Shown piece by piece: positions 7,799 through 18,155 of a stretch of 64,000 nt of DNA. Position 1 is the stretch's first letter; the number at the start of each line of letters is the position of its first letter. Source of the stretch: Nigerium massiliense (GTDB taxonomy: Bacteria > Actinomycetota > Actinomycetes > Propionibacteriales > Propionibacteriaceae); the NCBI RefSeq assembly GCF_000826085.1, contig NZ_CCYM01000001.1, positions 160,385 to 224,384 of the forward strand, read 5' to 3'. The notes beneath the pieces were generated by a model, which saw only the letters and a list, made by a program, of their open reading frames with translations, did no database searches and was not told where the DNA came from. The position numbers and the translations under genes are program-made.

Positions 7799-9748
7799 AT
7801 GAGAACGGACTCCCTCGTGACATCACCACTCCGTTTTGGCTCGCCCCGTGGACGCGCCGTGGCCGCGGGCCTCGTCGCCGCCGGCTGCGTCCTGGGTTCC
7901 CTCCCGGTCGTCGCGGACGCGGCCGCCCGGGCCACTTCGTGGGCCGGCTGGTCCGACGCCCCAGCCTGGGTCTCCCCCGCGTCGCAGATCCAGTGGTACG
8001 TGGCCGCCCCCTCGGTCACCACGCGCAGCGCCGGCCAGCCCGTGACGTTCACCGTCACCCCGTCGCCGTCCGCGACCCTGGACTGCACCACCTTGGCCGT
8101 CGGCCTGGCCCGCGGCACCCGCTGGACGACCCTGACCCCCATCGCCGCCACGTGCTCGCCGGCGGGCGCCACCTACAAGGTCGTCACGGACGCCTCGATG
8201 GTCGGCGCGACCGCCTCTCTGCACGGCTGGGCCGCCCCGGCAGGCTCCGCGCGCTCGTTCACGTTCGACGGCCGCGTCGCCACGGGCGCTCGGGTGAGCA
8301 AGACCGTCGCGACCGCGCAGCGTCCGGCCGACCCTGACAACGTCGTGACGCCGCCCGCCCCCGTGCCGACGGCGTCGCCGACCACCACGCCCACGATGAC
8401 GCCGAAGCCCACCGCCGCGCCGACCCCCACCGCGGCGGTGGGCTTCGGCGTCATCGCGACCGCCGCCCCCGCGTCCCCGGCGCCGACGGCCGCTCCCACC
8501 TCGGCTGCCCCGAGCGCCGCTCCGACCTCCCAGGCGCCGGCCCCCGTCGCACCTGTGGGGGGCGCCGTGCCCTCGCTCGACCTGCCCCGGGTGCCCTGGG
8601 AGGGCGGGGCGTCCTACTACGCCAAGTTCGCCGACGCCGCCCGCGGCGGCTGGACGTCGCCCGACCACTTCCCGATCATGCTGTGGTTCGGCGGCGGCGT
8701 CACCGACTCCCAGGTGAAGTTCGACAAGTCGTACGGCATCAACACGTACCTGATGAGCGACGCGTCCACGAACTACAAGGTGCTCGAGCAGAACGGCGTG
8801 TCGTACATCTCCGACAAGCCGCTCAACGGGCAGCCGCGCAACTCGCCGGTGTGGGTCGGCGAGTTCCTGGACGACGAGATCGACGGGCGCATGGAACCGG
8901 CCGCCGGCATCTCCTACCTCAAGCAGCGCCGCAACGCGATGGCCGACCACAACAAGTTCGCCTACGCGAACTTCACCGGCATGGTGATCTCGTGGTACTC
9001 GCTGCCCGCCTGGAACGCGGCGGCCACCCAGTTCGTCAACGACATCACCGACGTCGTCTCGCTGGACGCCTACTGGTTCAGCGGCCCGCAGTGCAGCTGG
9101 GACAACCCGCACGGCACCGAGTACCTGGAGCCGTTCACCAAGGCCGGCTGCCGGACCCCGCAGACCTACGGCGACAACGTCGCGAGCCTCCGCAAGCGCG
9201 ACGCCGAGGACGGCAAGCTGCAGCCGATCTACAACTTCATCGAGAACGTCAACGTCGCCCCCGACCGTGAGGTGCTGTACCGCATGTCGCCGTCCGAGGT
9301 GAAGGGCGCCGCGATGAGTTCGATCATCAACGAAGCGCGCGGGCTCGTGTGGTTCAACCAGTCGTTCGGCGGCGAGTGCTCGACCGGCAACGCGGTGCGT
9401 GCCGTGCAGAACAACCCCGGCTACGCCTGCCGCAACCTGGTCGACGCGATGGGTGAGGTGAACCGGGAGATCCAGGGGCTGGCGCCGGTGCTCAACACCC
9501 AGTCCTACAAGTGGGACTTCGGCCCCGACGTGGAGACGATGCTGAAGGTGCACGACGGCTCGGCCTACGTGTTCGCGATGACGACGGCCGATTCCCCACT
9601 GGGGCAGCGGACGTTCAAGCTGCCCCCGCAGCTGCAGGGGCGTCCGATCCAGGTGGTGAACGAGAACCGGACGATCGCAGCCTCCGGCGGCCAGTTCACC
9701 GATTCTTTCGCCCAGCGCGGGAGCTACCACATCTACAAGATCGGCTGA
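7799..9748 (+). CDS. Secreted protein with low-complexity linker and barrel-like C-terminal domain
   Basis: A 649-residue exported protein. A Tat/Sec-type signal (basic start, hydrophobic run VAAGLVAAGCVLGS, cleavage near ADA-AA) is followed by a beta-rich domain of about 150 residues. Then comes a Pro/Thr/Ala/Ser linker (about residues 180-260), and a C-terminal domain of about 380 residues. That domain has repeated aromatic-rich strand-helix elements (WVGEFLDDEIDGR, YWFSGPQCSWDN, GLVWFNQSFGG) like TIM-barrel glycoside hydrolases. Conserved-looking Asp/Glu pairs (DDEID; residue E in YNFIENVNV) could be catalytic. The start is uncertain: ATG 7799, TTG 7796 or GTG 7817. Function unassigned; a polysaccharide-active enzyme is a guess from architecture. 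Confidence 0.6.
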   Translation: MRTDSLVTSPLRFGSPRGRAVAAGLVAAGCVLGSLPVVADAAARATSWAGWSDAPAWVSPASQIQWYVAAPSVTTRSAGQPVTFTVTPSPSATLDCTTLAVGLARGTRWTTLTPIAATCSPAGATYKVVTDASMVGATASLHGWAAPAGSARSFTFDGRVATGARVSKTVATAQRPADPDNVVTPPAPVPTASPTTTPTMTPKPTAAPTPTAAVGFGVIATAAPASPAPTAAPTSAAPSAAPTSQAPAPVAPVGGAVPSLDLPRVPWEGGASYYAKFADAARGGWTSPDHFPIMLWFGGGVTDSQVKFDKSYGINTYLMSDASTNYKVLEQNGVSYISDKPLNGQPRNSPVWVGEFLDDEIDGRMEPAAGISYLKQRRNAMADHNKFAYANFTGMVISWYSLPAWNAAATQFVNDITDVVSLDAYWFSGPQCSWDNPHGTEYLEPFTKAGCRTPQTYGDNVASLRKRDAEDGKLQPIYNFIENVNVAPDREVLYRMSPSEVKGAAMSSIINEARGLVWFNQSFGGECSTGNAVRAVQNNPGYACRNLVDAMGEVNREIQGLAPVLNTQSYKWDFGPDVETMLKVHDGSAYVFAMTTADSPLGQRTFKLPPQLQGRPIQVVNENRTIAASGGQFTDSFAQRGSYHIYKIG

Positions 9749-9764
9749 TCGGTCCGAATGCCGG

Positions 9765-9804
9765 CGCCCGGCGGCCCGCGGTTCGTCCGCGGCGCCGCCG
9801 GGCG
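9765..9804 (+). terminator. Strong GC hairpin after the secreted protein gene
   Basis: A 17-bp stem with a single bulged C (9765-9781 with 9787-9804) and a TTCGT loop begins 17 bp after the stop codon. No U-tract follows. Confidence 0.7.
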
Positions 9805-9875
9805 TTCGCGTTCCCCAGCGGCGGCGTCGGCGTGGGCAACCGGCGCCTGGGCCGGCCAGGGGGGACAATGAGCGC

Positions 9876-11558
9876 GTGATTGACGCACCCTGGACGAGCA
9901 ACTACCAGCCCGGAGTCCCGGCCGAGATCAAGATTCCGGACCAGCCGCTGACCGCGATGTGCGCCGAGGCGGTCGAGCGCGGCGGCGACGGCGTCGCCCT
10001 CGACTTCCTGGGCGCCAAGACGAGCTACGCCGACCTGGGCGAGCAGATCGGCCGGGTCGCCGGGGCGCTCCGCGATCTCGGGGTGTCGCGCGGCGACCGG
10101 GTCGCGCTGGTGCTGCCCAACTGCCCGCAGCACGTCGTCGCCTTCTACGCGGCGCTCCGGCTGGGAGCGGTGATCGTCGAGCACAACCCGCTCTACACCG
10201 CCGACGAGCTCGCAACCCTGTTCGCCGACCACGGCGCGCGGGTGGCCATCGTCTGGGACGCCGCCGCGGGCAAGCTGGCCGGCCTCGACCTCGACCGCGT
10301 CATCGCGGTGAACCTGCTGGAGGCCATGCCCCCGCTCAAGCGGTTCGCGCTGGCGCTGCCGGTGCCGAAGCTGCGCGCCAACCGCGACCGGCTCCACGCG
10401 GACGCTCCCGGCACCACCCCGTGGCGCTCGCTGCTGGACGCCGACCCGCTGGACGAGGCGCACCCGCAGCCCTCCGTCGACGACCTGGCCGTCATCCAGT
10501 ACACGTCCGGCACGACGGGCAGCCCCAAGGGCGCCATGCTCACCCACCTGAACCTGTACGCCAACGCCGTGCAGGGCGCGGCCTGGATGAAGGACGCGGT
10601 CGACGGCCGCGAGGTGATCTACGCCGTCCTGCCGATGTTCCACGCGTTCGGCATGACGCTGTACCTGACGTTCGGCGTGCTGAAGCAGGCGCACATCGTG
10701 CTGTTCCCCACCTTCGACGCGGACATGGTCGTCTCGGAGGCGAAGAAGAACCCGCCGACCGTCTACTGCGCGGTGCCGCCGATCTATGAGAAGACCGCGA
10801 AGCGGGCCATCGAGCGCAAGGTGTCGTTGAAGTCCGCGCGGTTCTGCATCTCGGGCGCGATGGCGCTGACGGACGCGACCGTCGAGCTCTGGGAGTCCGT
10901 GGCGGGCGGCCTGCTGGTGGAGGGCTACGGGCTGACCGAGTCGGCGCCGGTCGCGCTCGGCAACCCGTTCTGGCCGACGCGGCGCACCGGCACGATCGGG
11001 GTGCCGTTCCCCTCGACGCTGATGAAGGTGGTCGACCCCGAGGACGTCACGCGGGAGGTCGCGCAGGGCGAGGAGGGCGAGCTGCTGCTGAAGGGGCCGC
11101 AGGTGTTCCAGGGCTACTGGAACGCCCCCGCGGAGACCGCGGAGGCCCTCTTGGAGGATGGTTGGCTGCGCACCGGCGACATCGTCACCGTGGACGCAGA
11201 CGGGTTCACGACGATCGTCGACCGCATCAAGGAGCTCATCATCACCGGCGGCTTCAACGTGTCGCCCACCGAGGTCGAGAACGTGCTGCGCAGCAGCGAC
11301 GCCATCGACCAGTGCGCGGTGGTCGGCGTGACGGACGACGCGGGCGCCGAGCGGGTCGTCGCGGCCGTCGTCCCCGCCGCGGGCGCCACGATCGACGATC
11401 AGCAGCTGCGGACCTGGGCGAAGCAGCGCCTCGCCTCCTACAAGGTCCCCCGCACGTTCGTCGTCGTCGACGAGCTGCCCACCTCGATGCTGGGCAAGGC
11501 CCTGCGGCGCCAGGTGCGCGACCAGATCCGCGACCGGGCGCTGGAGCAACTCCGCTGA
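9876..11558 (+). CDS. Long-chain fatty-acid-CoA ligase (AMP-forming)
   Basis: A 560-residue ANL-superfamily enzyme that activates fatty acids to acyl-CoA through an acyl-adenylate in the cytoplasm. It shows the P-loop YTSGTTGSPKG (about residue 209), the gate region YGLTESAPV, the hinge and A8 segment GWLRTGDIV...DRIKELIITGGFNV, and the C-terminal catalytic lysine region MLGKALRR. Length is normal for FadD. GTG 9876 is the start, with GGGGGA ten bases upstream; the nearby ATG is closed by a stop. Its last bases overlap the uracil-DNA glycosylase gene. Substrate chain length cannot be read from the sequence. Confidence 0.9.
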   Translation: MIDAPWTSNYQPGVPAEIKIPDQPLTAMCAEAVERGGDGVALDFLGAKTSYADLGEQIGRVAGALRDLGVSRGDRVALVLPNCPQHVVAFYAALRLGAVIVEHNPLYTADELATLFADHGARVAIVWDAAAGKLAGLDLDRVIAVNLLEAMPPLKRFALALPVPKLRANRDRLHADAPGTTPWRSLLDADPLDEAHPQPSVDDLAVIQYTSGTTGSPKGAMLTHLNLYANAVQGAAWMKDAVDGREVIYAVLPMFHAFGMTLYLTFGVLKQAHIVLFPTFDADMVVSEAKKNPPTVYCAVPPIYEKTAKRAIERKVSLKSARFCISGAMALTDATVELWESVAGGLLVEGYGLTESAPVALGNPFWPTRRTGTIGVPFPSTLMKVVDPEDVTREVAQGEEGELLLKGPQVFQGYWNAPAETAEALLEDGWLRTGDIVTVDADGFTTIVDRIKELIITGGFNVSPTEVENVLRSSDAIDQCAVVGVTDDAGAERVVAAVVPAAGATIDDQQLRTWAKQRLASYKVPRTFVVVDELPTSMLGKALRRQVRDQIRDRALEQLR

Positions 11559-12406
11559 GCGGCCAGGACGGCGCCCCGAGGCCCCACCCGGTCACGGGGC
11601 AACAGTTCGTCTCCCCCGTTCCGCCGGGGACCGGGTGGCCGGGTGACCCCGCGGACGCGGCCACGCCGGTGGCCCAGGACGCGGCGGACGTCGCGCGGCT
11701 GGCGTCGGCCGCCCGGACGCTGACCGAGCTCGACGCCGCGGTGTCGGTGTGCCGCGCGTGCGAGCGGCTCGTCCAGTGGCGCGAACAGGTGGCCGCGGCG
11801 CCCCGGGCGTCCTTCGCCGGGCAGCCGTACTGGGGACGCCCCGTCCCGTCCTTCGGCGACCCGGACGCCACCGCCCTCATCGTCGGCCTCGCGCCCGCCG
11901 CCCACGGCGCCAACCGGACGGGCCGCATGTTCACCGGCGATCGCTCCGGCGACTGGCTCTACCAAGCGCTGCACGCCCTGGGTCGCGCCAGCCGGCCGAC
12001 GTCGACGCACGCGGGCGACGGGCTCGAGCTGGACGACCTGCGCATCACCGCGCTCGCCCACTGCGCCCCGCCGGCGAACAAGCCCACGACCCAGGAGTCC
12101 GCCACCTGCGGGCAGTGGCTCGACCGCGAACTCGCACTGATGGAGCCCCGGCTGCGCGCGGTGCTGTGCCTGGGCTCGCTGGCCTGGAACGCGACGCTGG
12201 CCGCGGCCCGCCGGATCGGGTGGGATGTGCCCCGGCCCAAGCCTCGGTTCGGTCACGAAGCCGTCGCCACGCTGCTCCGGCGGGACGGACGGCCCCTGCG
12301 CCTGATTGGCTGTTACCACGTCAGTCAGCAGAACACGTTCACCGGGGTGCTGACCCGGGAGATGCTCTTGTCAGCCCTGGGTAAACTCTGGACATCGGAA
12401 ACCTGA
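11555..12406 (+). CDS. Uracil-DNA glycosylase, family 5 (UdgB), with apparent CTG start
   Basis: Fe-S DNA repair enzyme that removes uracil and related deaminated bases. Visible are cysteine pairs for the cluster (CRAC, and CAPPANKPTTQESATC), motif A GLAPAAHGANRTGRMFTGD and motif B YHVSQQNTFTG. As I know the family, homology begins at a HPxTGxxFxSPVPPGTGWPGDPA segment, here at about residues 9-32. No in-frame ATG, GTG or TTG lies between 11165 and that segment. The only well-placed initiator is CTG 11555, overlapping the TGA of the ligase gene (CTGA) with GGAG 8 bases upstream. The next canonical codon, GTG 11669, would remove that segment. Length of 283 residues fits the family. Function sure, start inferred. 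Confidence 0.85.
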   Translation: MSGQDGAPRPHPVTGQQFVSPVPPGTGWPGDPADAATPVAQDAADVARLASAARTLTELDAAVSVCRACERLVQWREQVAAAPRASFAGQPYWGRPVPSFGDPDATALIVGLAPAAHGANRTGRMFTGDRSGDWLYQALHALGRASRPTSTHAGDGLELDDLRITALAHCAPPANKPTTQESATCGQWLDRELALMEPRLRAVLCLGSLAWNATLAAARRIGWDVPRPKPRFGHEAVATLLRRDGRPLRLIGCYHVSQQNTFTGVLTREMLLSALGKLWTSET

Positions 12407-12436
12407 CCGGCCCGAGCCTGATGAAAGGATCAGATC

Positions 12437-12637
12437 ATGGGACTTTTCGGTGGAAACAACCGCGGTAACCGCCCCGACGGCGTCGCCGGCCTGGGTGCGC
12501 GTCTCGGCGAGGCCCTGCGCGGCGGCGGACGTTCCTCCGCGCCGGCCCCGGCCCCACGCCGCCGGCGCGGCAACGCTCCGGACGGCGTCGCCGGCCTGGG
12601 CGCCCGCCTCGGCGAGCGACTCTTCGGTCGCCGCTGA
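12437..12637 (+). CDS. Small basic protein with internal duplication
   Basis: A 66-residue protein (opening MGLFGGNNRGN) with a clear AAAGGA ribosome site 8 bases before its ATG. The 13-residue element PDGVAGLGARLGE occurs twice (about residues 13-25 and 48-60), separated by a Gly/Ser/Ala/Pro/Arg linker; each copy is a likely short amphipathic helix. No known family recognised. It follows the glycosylase gene by 30 bp and is closed by a strong terminator, so it may be the last gene of that unit. Confidence 0.6.
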   Translation: MGLFGGNNRGNRPDGVAGLGARLGEALRGGGRSSAPAPAPRRRRGNAPDGVAGLGARLGERLFGRR

Positions 12638-12680
12638 CCCGGACGCGGCCGGGTCCCGACCCGGCCGCCCTGACATGGCC

Positions 12681-12727
12681 GAGGGGCCGGTCGGTTCACC
12701 CTGCTGGGTTGAACCGGCCGGCCCCTC
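12681..12727. terminator. Bidirectional hairpin terminator between the small basic gene and guaA
   Basis: GAGGGGCCGG at 12681-12690 pairs with CCGGCCCCTC at 12718-12727, and the inner part (CGGTTCA/TGAACCG, CCC/GGG) continues the stem to a TGCT loop. It lies between convergent genes and can serve both. Confidence 0.75.
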
Positions 12728-12745
12728 GCCGCGTCCGCCGCGGGA

Positions 12746-14332
<1,587 letters not shown>

Positions 14333-14362
14333 GAGCCGCATTCTAGTGGCGGGTCGCGCCCC

Positions 14363-14370
14363 CTTATAAT
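14363..14370. promoter_or_regulatory. AT-rich -10-like element between guaA and cysK
   Basis: The only AT island in the 189-bp divergent gap reads TATAAT on the plus strand (14365-14370) and TATAAG on the minus strand. On the minus strand it would give a guaA leader of about 25 nt; on the plus strand a cysK leader near 145 nt. No matching -35 is visible for either, so the assignment is weak. The rest of the gap shows nothing else recognisable. Confidence 0.3.
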
Positions 14371-14521
14371 CCGCCCTGGCTACGGACGGGGCCACCCGCG
14401 CGGTCCCCGGGGGCGGGCGAGGACGTGCGCTCGGCACCCCCCTGGGCCCGGAACCCGGAGCGCGCGGACCATCTGATGGACAGCGGGAATAGTGGACCGC
14501 CCCGGTGGTGTTGTTGGGAGT

Positions 14522-15451
14522 ATGCGAATCTTCAACGACGTGACGGAACTGATCGGCCGCACCCCGCTGGTCAAGGTCAACAAGCTCTTCCCGGACGCGA
14601 AGGCCACCGTGCTGGCGAAGCTCGAGTTCTACAACCCCGCGAACTCGGTCAAGGACCGCATCGGTGTCGCCATGGTCGACGCGGCGGAGCGCTCCGGCCA
14701 GCTGAAGCCGGGCGGCACCATCGTCGAGGGCACCTCGGGTAACACCGGCATCGCGCTCGCCATGGTCGGCGCGGCCCGCGGCTACAAGGTCGTGCTGTGC
14801 ATGCCCGAGACGATGTCGAAGGAGCGTCGCGCGCTGCTCAAGGCGTTCGGCGCCACTCTCGTGCTCACCCCGGGGCCGGACGGCATGCGCGGCGCCGTCG
14901 CCAAGGCTGAGGAGATCGGCTCGCAGGAGGGCGCGGTCCTCGTCCGCCAGTTCGAGAACGAGGCCAACCTCGAGATCCACCGCAAGACCACCGCCGAGGA
15001 GATCTGGAACGACACCGACGGCACGGTCGACATCGTCGTGGCCGGCGTCGGCACCGGCGGCACCGTCTCCGGTGTCGGTCAGGTGCTCAAGGAGCGCAAG
15101 CCCGAGGTGAAGATCGTGGCCGTCGAGCCGTCCGAGTCGCCGATCCTGTCCGGCGGCAAGCCCGGTCCGCACAAGATCCAGGGCATCGGCGCCAACTTCG
15201 TCCCGAAGATCTACGACGCGAACGTCGTCGACGAGGTGCTCCCCGTCGACGCCGAGACCGCCGTCGAGGTGTCGCGTCGCGCCGCCACCTCCGAGGGCAT
15301 CCTGGGCGGCATCTCCGCCGGCGCCGCGCTGGCCGCCGCCGGTCAGGTGGCCGCGCGCGACGAGAACGAGGGCAAGACGCTGGTCGTCATCATCCCCGAC
15401 TTCGGCGAGCGGTACCTGTCGACGATCCTGTACGCCGACCTCATGGAGTGA
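14522..15451 (+). CDS. cysK: Cysteine synthase A (O-acetylserine sulfhydrylase)
   Basis: PLP enzyme making L-cysteine from O-acetylserine and sulfide. The 309-residue protein has the PLP lysine in NPANSVKDR (about residue 44), the substrate loop [12 protein letters not shown] and the phosphate-binding [11 protein letters not shown] 14522 is chosen because [17 protein letters not shown] is the usual opening. The only purine stretch (GGGAG) lies just one base before it, too close for a normal ribosome site, so the GTG at 14492 cannot be fully excluded. No serine acetyltransferase gene is adjacent. Confidence 0.93.
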   Translation: MRIFNDVTELIGRTPLVKVNKLFPDAKATVLAKLEFYNPANSVKDRIGVAMVDAAERSGQLKPGGTIVEGTSGNTGIALAMVGAARGYKVVLCMPETMSKERRALLKAFGATLVLTPGPDGMRGAVAKAEEIGSQEGAVLVRQFENEANLEIHRKTTAEEIWNDTDGTVDIVVAGVGTGGTVSGVGQVLKERKPEVKIVAVEPSESPILSGGKPGPHKIQGIGANFVPKIYDANVVDEVLPVDAETAVEVSRRAATSEGILGGISAGAALAAAGQVAARDENEGKTLVVIIPDFGERYLSTILYADLME

Positions 15452-15477
15452 CGTATCCCATCGCGGTAGCGCACGAG

Positions 15478-15510
15478 CGGGCGGGAGCCGAGACGGCTCC
15501 CGCCCGTTTT
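15478..15510 (+). terminator. Canonical intrinsic terminator of cysK
   Basis: A perfect 12-bp GC-rich stem (15478-15489 with 15495-15506), a 5-nt loop and a following TTTT run: the clearest rho-independent terminator in the window. Confidence 0.9.
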
Positions 15511-15531
15511 GCGTTCCCGTAAGGTACGGCC

Positions 15532-15846
15532 ATGACCGAGATCCCCGCCGAGCTCGCTCGGTTGCGCGCCAGCATCGACAACCTGGATCACGCGCTGGTC
15601 TGCCTGCTGGCCGAGCGGTTCCGCATCACCCAGGCCGTCGGCGTGCTCAAGGCCGAGCGCGGCCTGCCTCCCGCCGACCCCGCCCGCGAGGAGGAGCAGG
15701 TGCGGTCGCTGCGCGCGCTGGCGTCCTCGGCCGGGCTCGACCCGGAGTTCGCCGAGAAGTTCCTGGCGTTCATCGTCACCGAGGTCGTCCGGCACCACGA
15801 GCAGATCGCCGAGAGTCGACAGTCGCCCAGCGACGAGACCCGCTAG
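15532..15846 (+). CDS. Chorismate mutase (AroQ type, monofunctional)
   Basis: A 104-residue all-helical protein that rearranges chorismate to prephenate for phenylalanine and tyrosine synthesis. It opens with [35 protein letters not shown] (quoted as [12 protein letters not shown], then LLAERF), the typical AroQ first helix with its Arg and Glu residues. A second helical half contains [19 protein letters not shown]. No fused dehydratase, dehydrogenase or export signal. It is followed 4 bp later by the lipid-kinase-like gene. Confidence 0.88.
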   Translation: MTEIPAELARLRASIDNLDHALVCLLAERFRITQAVGVLKAERGLPPADPAREEEQVRSLRALASSAGLDPEFAEKFLAFIVTEVVRHHEQIAESRQSPSDETR

Positions 15847-15850
15847 GGCC

Positions 15851-16765
15851 ATGCTCGCGCACGCCGTCCTGAACCCGGCGCGTCGCCGCTACCCGCTGGC
15901 GCGCCGCGCCCTCGAGCTCGGCGCGCGCGCCGCCGGCTGGCCCGCCCCGGTCATCCACCTGACCACGCGGGACGCACCGGGCGGCGAGCAGGCCGCCGCC
16001 GCGCTCGCAGCGGGCGCGGAGCTCGTCGTGGCGGGCGGCGGCGACGGCACCGTCCGCGAGGTCGCCGCCGTGACCGCCGGCACGGGGGTCCCGCTCGGGC
16101 TGCTGCCGTACGGCACCGCGAACCTGCTGGCCCGCAACCTCGGGCTGCGGCCGTCGCGCCTCACCGAGGCCGCCGGCATCGCGCTGCACGGCCCCGCGCG
16201 CCCGATCGATCTCGGGGTCGCCCGCTACGCCACCGACGACGGGGCCGAGGCCCAGCAGGTCTTCCTCGTCGTCGCCGGCATCGGACACGATGCCGCCACC
16301 GTCCGCGCGACGGGCGCCGCCGCCAAGCGCCGGCTCGGCTGGCTCGCCTATTTCCGCACGGGCCTGCGGCACGCGCTGCGGCGTCCGGTCGCCATGGAGG
16401 TCGCGCTGGACGGCGCCCCGCCCCGCTCTGTGCGAACCTGGTGCGTGCTGGCCGGCAACTGCGGACGCCTGCCCGGGGGCGTCCGCATCTTCCCGGAGGC
16501 CCGTCCCGACGACGGCGTCCTCGAGGTGCTCGAGGTGCCGCTCCGCCACCCGCTGCAGTGGGCCCAGGTCGCCGCGAAGGGGGTGCTGCGCTGGCCCGGG
16601 GACGTCCCGGCGCTGCGGTACGCGCGCGCCGCGACGGTGGAGGTCCGCACGCGGCGGCCGCATCCGGCACAGTTCGACGGCGACGTCGTGGAGGGCGTCG
16701 TCCACATCACCATGAACCTGCGACCAGGCGCCCTGCTGGTGAACGCCCCCGACGCCGCCCGGTAG
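15851..16765 (+). CDS. Diacylglycerol/sphingosine kinase-family lipid kinase
   Basis: A 304-residue soluble protein of the DAGK catalytic family, which phosphorylates lipid alcohols with ATP. The ATP-binding GGGDGTVRE (about residues 60-68) and the downstream GLLPYGTANLLARNL, usual P-loop-like and substrate elements of the family, are present. The C-terminal beta-sandwich contains the AQFDGD segment typical of YegS/DgkB relatives. It starts 4 bp after the chorismate mutase gene. Lipid substrate unknown. Confidence 0.85.
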   Translation: MLAHAVLNPARRRYPLARRALELGARAAGWPAPVIHLTTRDAPGGEQAAAALAAGAELVVAGGGDGTVREVAAVTAGTGVPLGLLPYGTANLLARNLGLRPSRLTEAAGIALHGPARPIDLGVARYATDDGAEAQQVFLVVAGIGHDAATVRATGAAAKRRLGWLAYFRTGLRHALRRPVAMEVALDGAPPRSVRTWCVLAGNCGRLPGGVRIFPEARPDDGVLEVLEVPLRHPLQWAQVAAKGVLRWPGDVPALRYARAATVEVRTRRPHPAQFDGDVVEGVVHITMNLRPGALLVNAPDAAR

Positions 16766-16835
16766 GGGCGCCCGTCCGCGTCCGCTCGGCCACCCCGATT
16801 GCCGGACGGCACCCGAGCCTTGGCAGGATGGGGGC

Positions 16836-18023
16836 ATGCCGAGCCGCAACCTCGACCTCATCCAGGAACTCCTCGCGGGGCGCACCAGCGTCGCCGAGGA
16901 GGCCCGCATCATCGAGATCCTGCGGGGCGTCGACGCCGACGACCTGAACCTCATCCTCACCGAGATCGACGCCGACCGGTTCGTCGCCGGCGTGGACGAC
17001 CACCTGTTCTTCCCGGACCACCGCTCCCAGCTGTTCGAACTGCTGGTCGCCCGGCAGCGCGAACTCGAGCTCAAGGCCCGCGCCGCGGTGATCCACGCGC
17101 TGCAGACCGGGCCCACGCGGCTCTGGGCCGAGCGCATCGTCGCCGACCTGATCTGCGGGGTCACCGGCGAGACGCTCACCCACCTGAAGAACACCCTCAA
17201 CGCGCGCCGCGACGTCCACGATCTCGAGGGCCTCGTCTTCTCCGACATCGGCGACGAGGGCGTCCGGAAGCGCATCCTCGACCACATCGCCGCCCAGGCC
17301 GCGTCCGTGCAGCCGCACGAGGCGAAGGTGCTCTCCGACATCGACGACACCGCCTTCGCGAAGCTGCACGACGACCGCTACCCGCGCGGCACGGTCTACC
17401 CGGGCGTCGCGGCGTTCTACGAGGCGCTGGACGAGGGCCCCGACGACGAGCCGTTCTCGATGGGCGACCTGACGTTCCTCACCGCCCGCCCCATGGACGC
17501 CTTCGGGCTCATCGAGGCGAGCTCGCACCGGGCCCTCATCAACGCCGGCATCGGGACGAGCTCGGTGCTCTCGGGCAGCTTCACCGGCCTGCTCAGCAAG
17601 GACCTGATGGCGGCCCGCAAGCTGCTCAACGTTCGGCACTACCGGCTGCTCTACCCCGAGTACGACATCGTCTTCGTCGGCGACTCCGGCCAGGGTGACG
17701 TCACGGTCGCCGAGGGCCTGTACCGCGAGTACCCCGACACGGTGACGGCTGTCTTCATCCACGACGTGGTCGACACCGCCGAGGCGGTGCGCGCCGAACA
17801 CGGCGCGCACGGCATCCACTTCTTCGACACCTACCCGGGCGCCGCGACCACGGCGTATGAGCTGGGCCTCATCTCGGCCGCCGGTCTGCGCGAGGTGCTC
17901 GCCGAGACCGACGCGGGCCTGGACACGATCGCCTGGGGCAACCCCGAGCAGGAAGCCGCCGCCCGCGCCCTGACCGCCCGCGACGTCGCCGGCGCCCTCC
18001 GGGCGCTGGGCGAGGGGGCCTGA
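16836..18023 (+). CDS. APP1-type phosphatidate phosphatase domain protein (DUF2183-like)
   Basis: A 395-residue protein. The C-terminal two thirds carry a HAD-like phosphatase domain of the APP1/DUF2183 type: nucleophile motif LSDIDDTAF (about residue 171), threonine motif FLTARP and the metal-binding VGDSGQGDVTVAEG. The N-terminal part of about 160 residues is charged and helical and not recognised. It could dephosphorylate phosphatidate, fitting the lipid-kinase-like gene just upstream (gap 70 bp), but substrate is inferred. The ATG at 16836 follows a clear GGATGGGGGC purine stretch. Confidence 0.75.
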   Translation: MPSRNLDLIQELLAGRTSVAEEARIIEILRGVDADDLNLILTEIDADRFVAGVDDHLFFPDHRSQLFELLVARQRELELKARAAVIHALQTGPTRLWAERIVADLICGVTGETLTHLKNTLNARRDVHDLEGLVFSDIGDEGVRKRILDHIAAQAASVQPHEAKVLSDIDDTAFAKLHDDRYPRGTVYPGVAAFYEALDEGPDDEPFSMGDLTFLTARPMDAFGLIEASSHRALINAGIGTSSVLSGSFTGLLSKDLMAARKLLNVRHYRLLYPEYDIVFVGDSGQGDVTVAEGLYREYPDTVTAVFIHDVVDTAEAVRAEHGAHGIHFFDTYPGAATTAYELGLISAAGLREVLAETDAGLDTIAWGNPEQEAAARALTARDVAGALRALGEGA

Positions 18024-18155
18024 CCAGGCTCTTCAGGTCGGTCCCGCTGTCCTCGCCGGGCTCGCCGGTGCCGGTCGCATGCCGTGGCAACCTGCCCGAG
18101 GACGCCCACAGCCGTTCACGCATGTACTACGGTCGGTAGGGGAAGGCGGGCGGCG

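Noticed and set aside
14492..14521. GTG 14492 as start of cysK
   Set aside because: It would add ten unconserved residues before the usual [17 protein letters not shown] opening.
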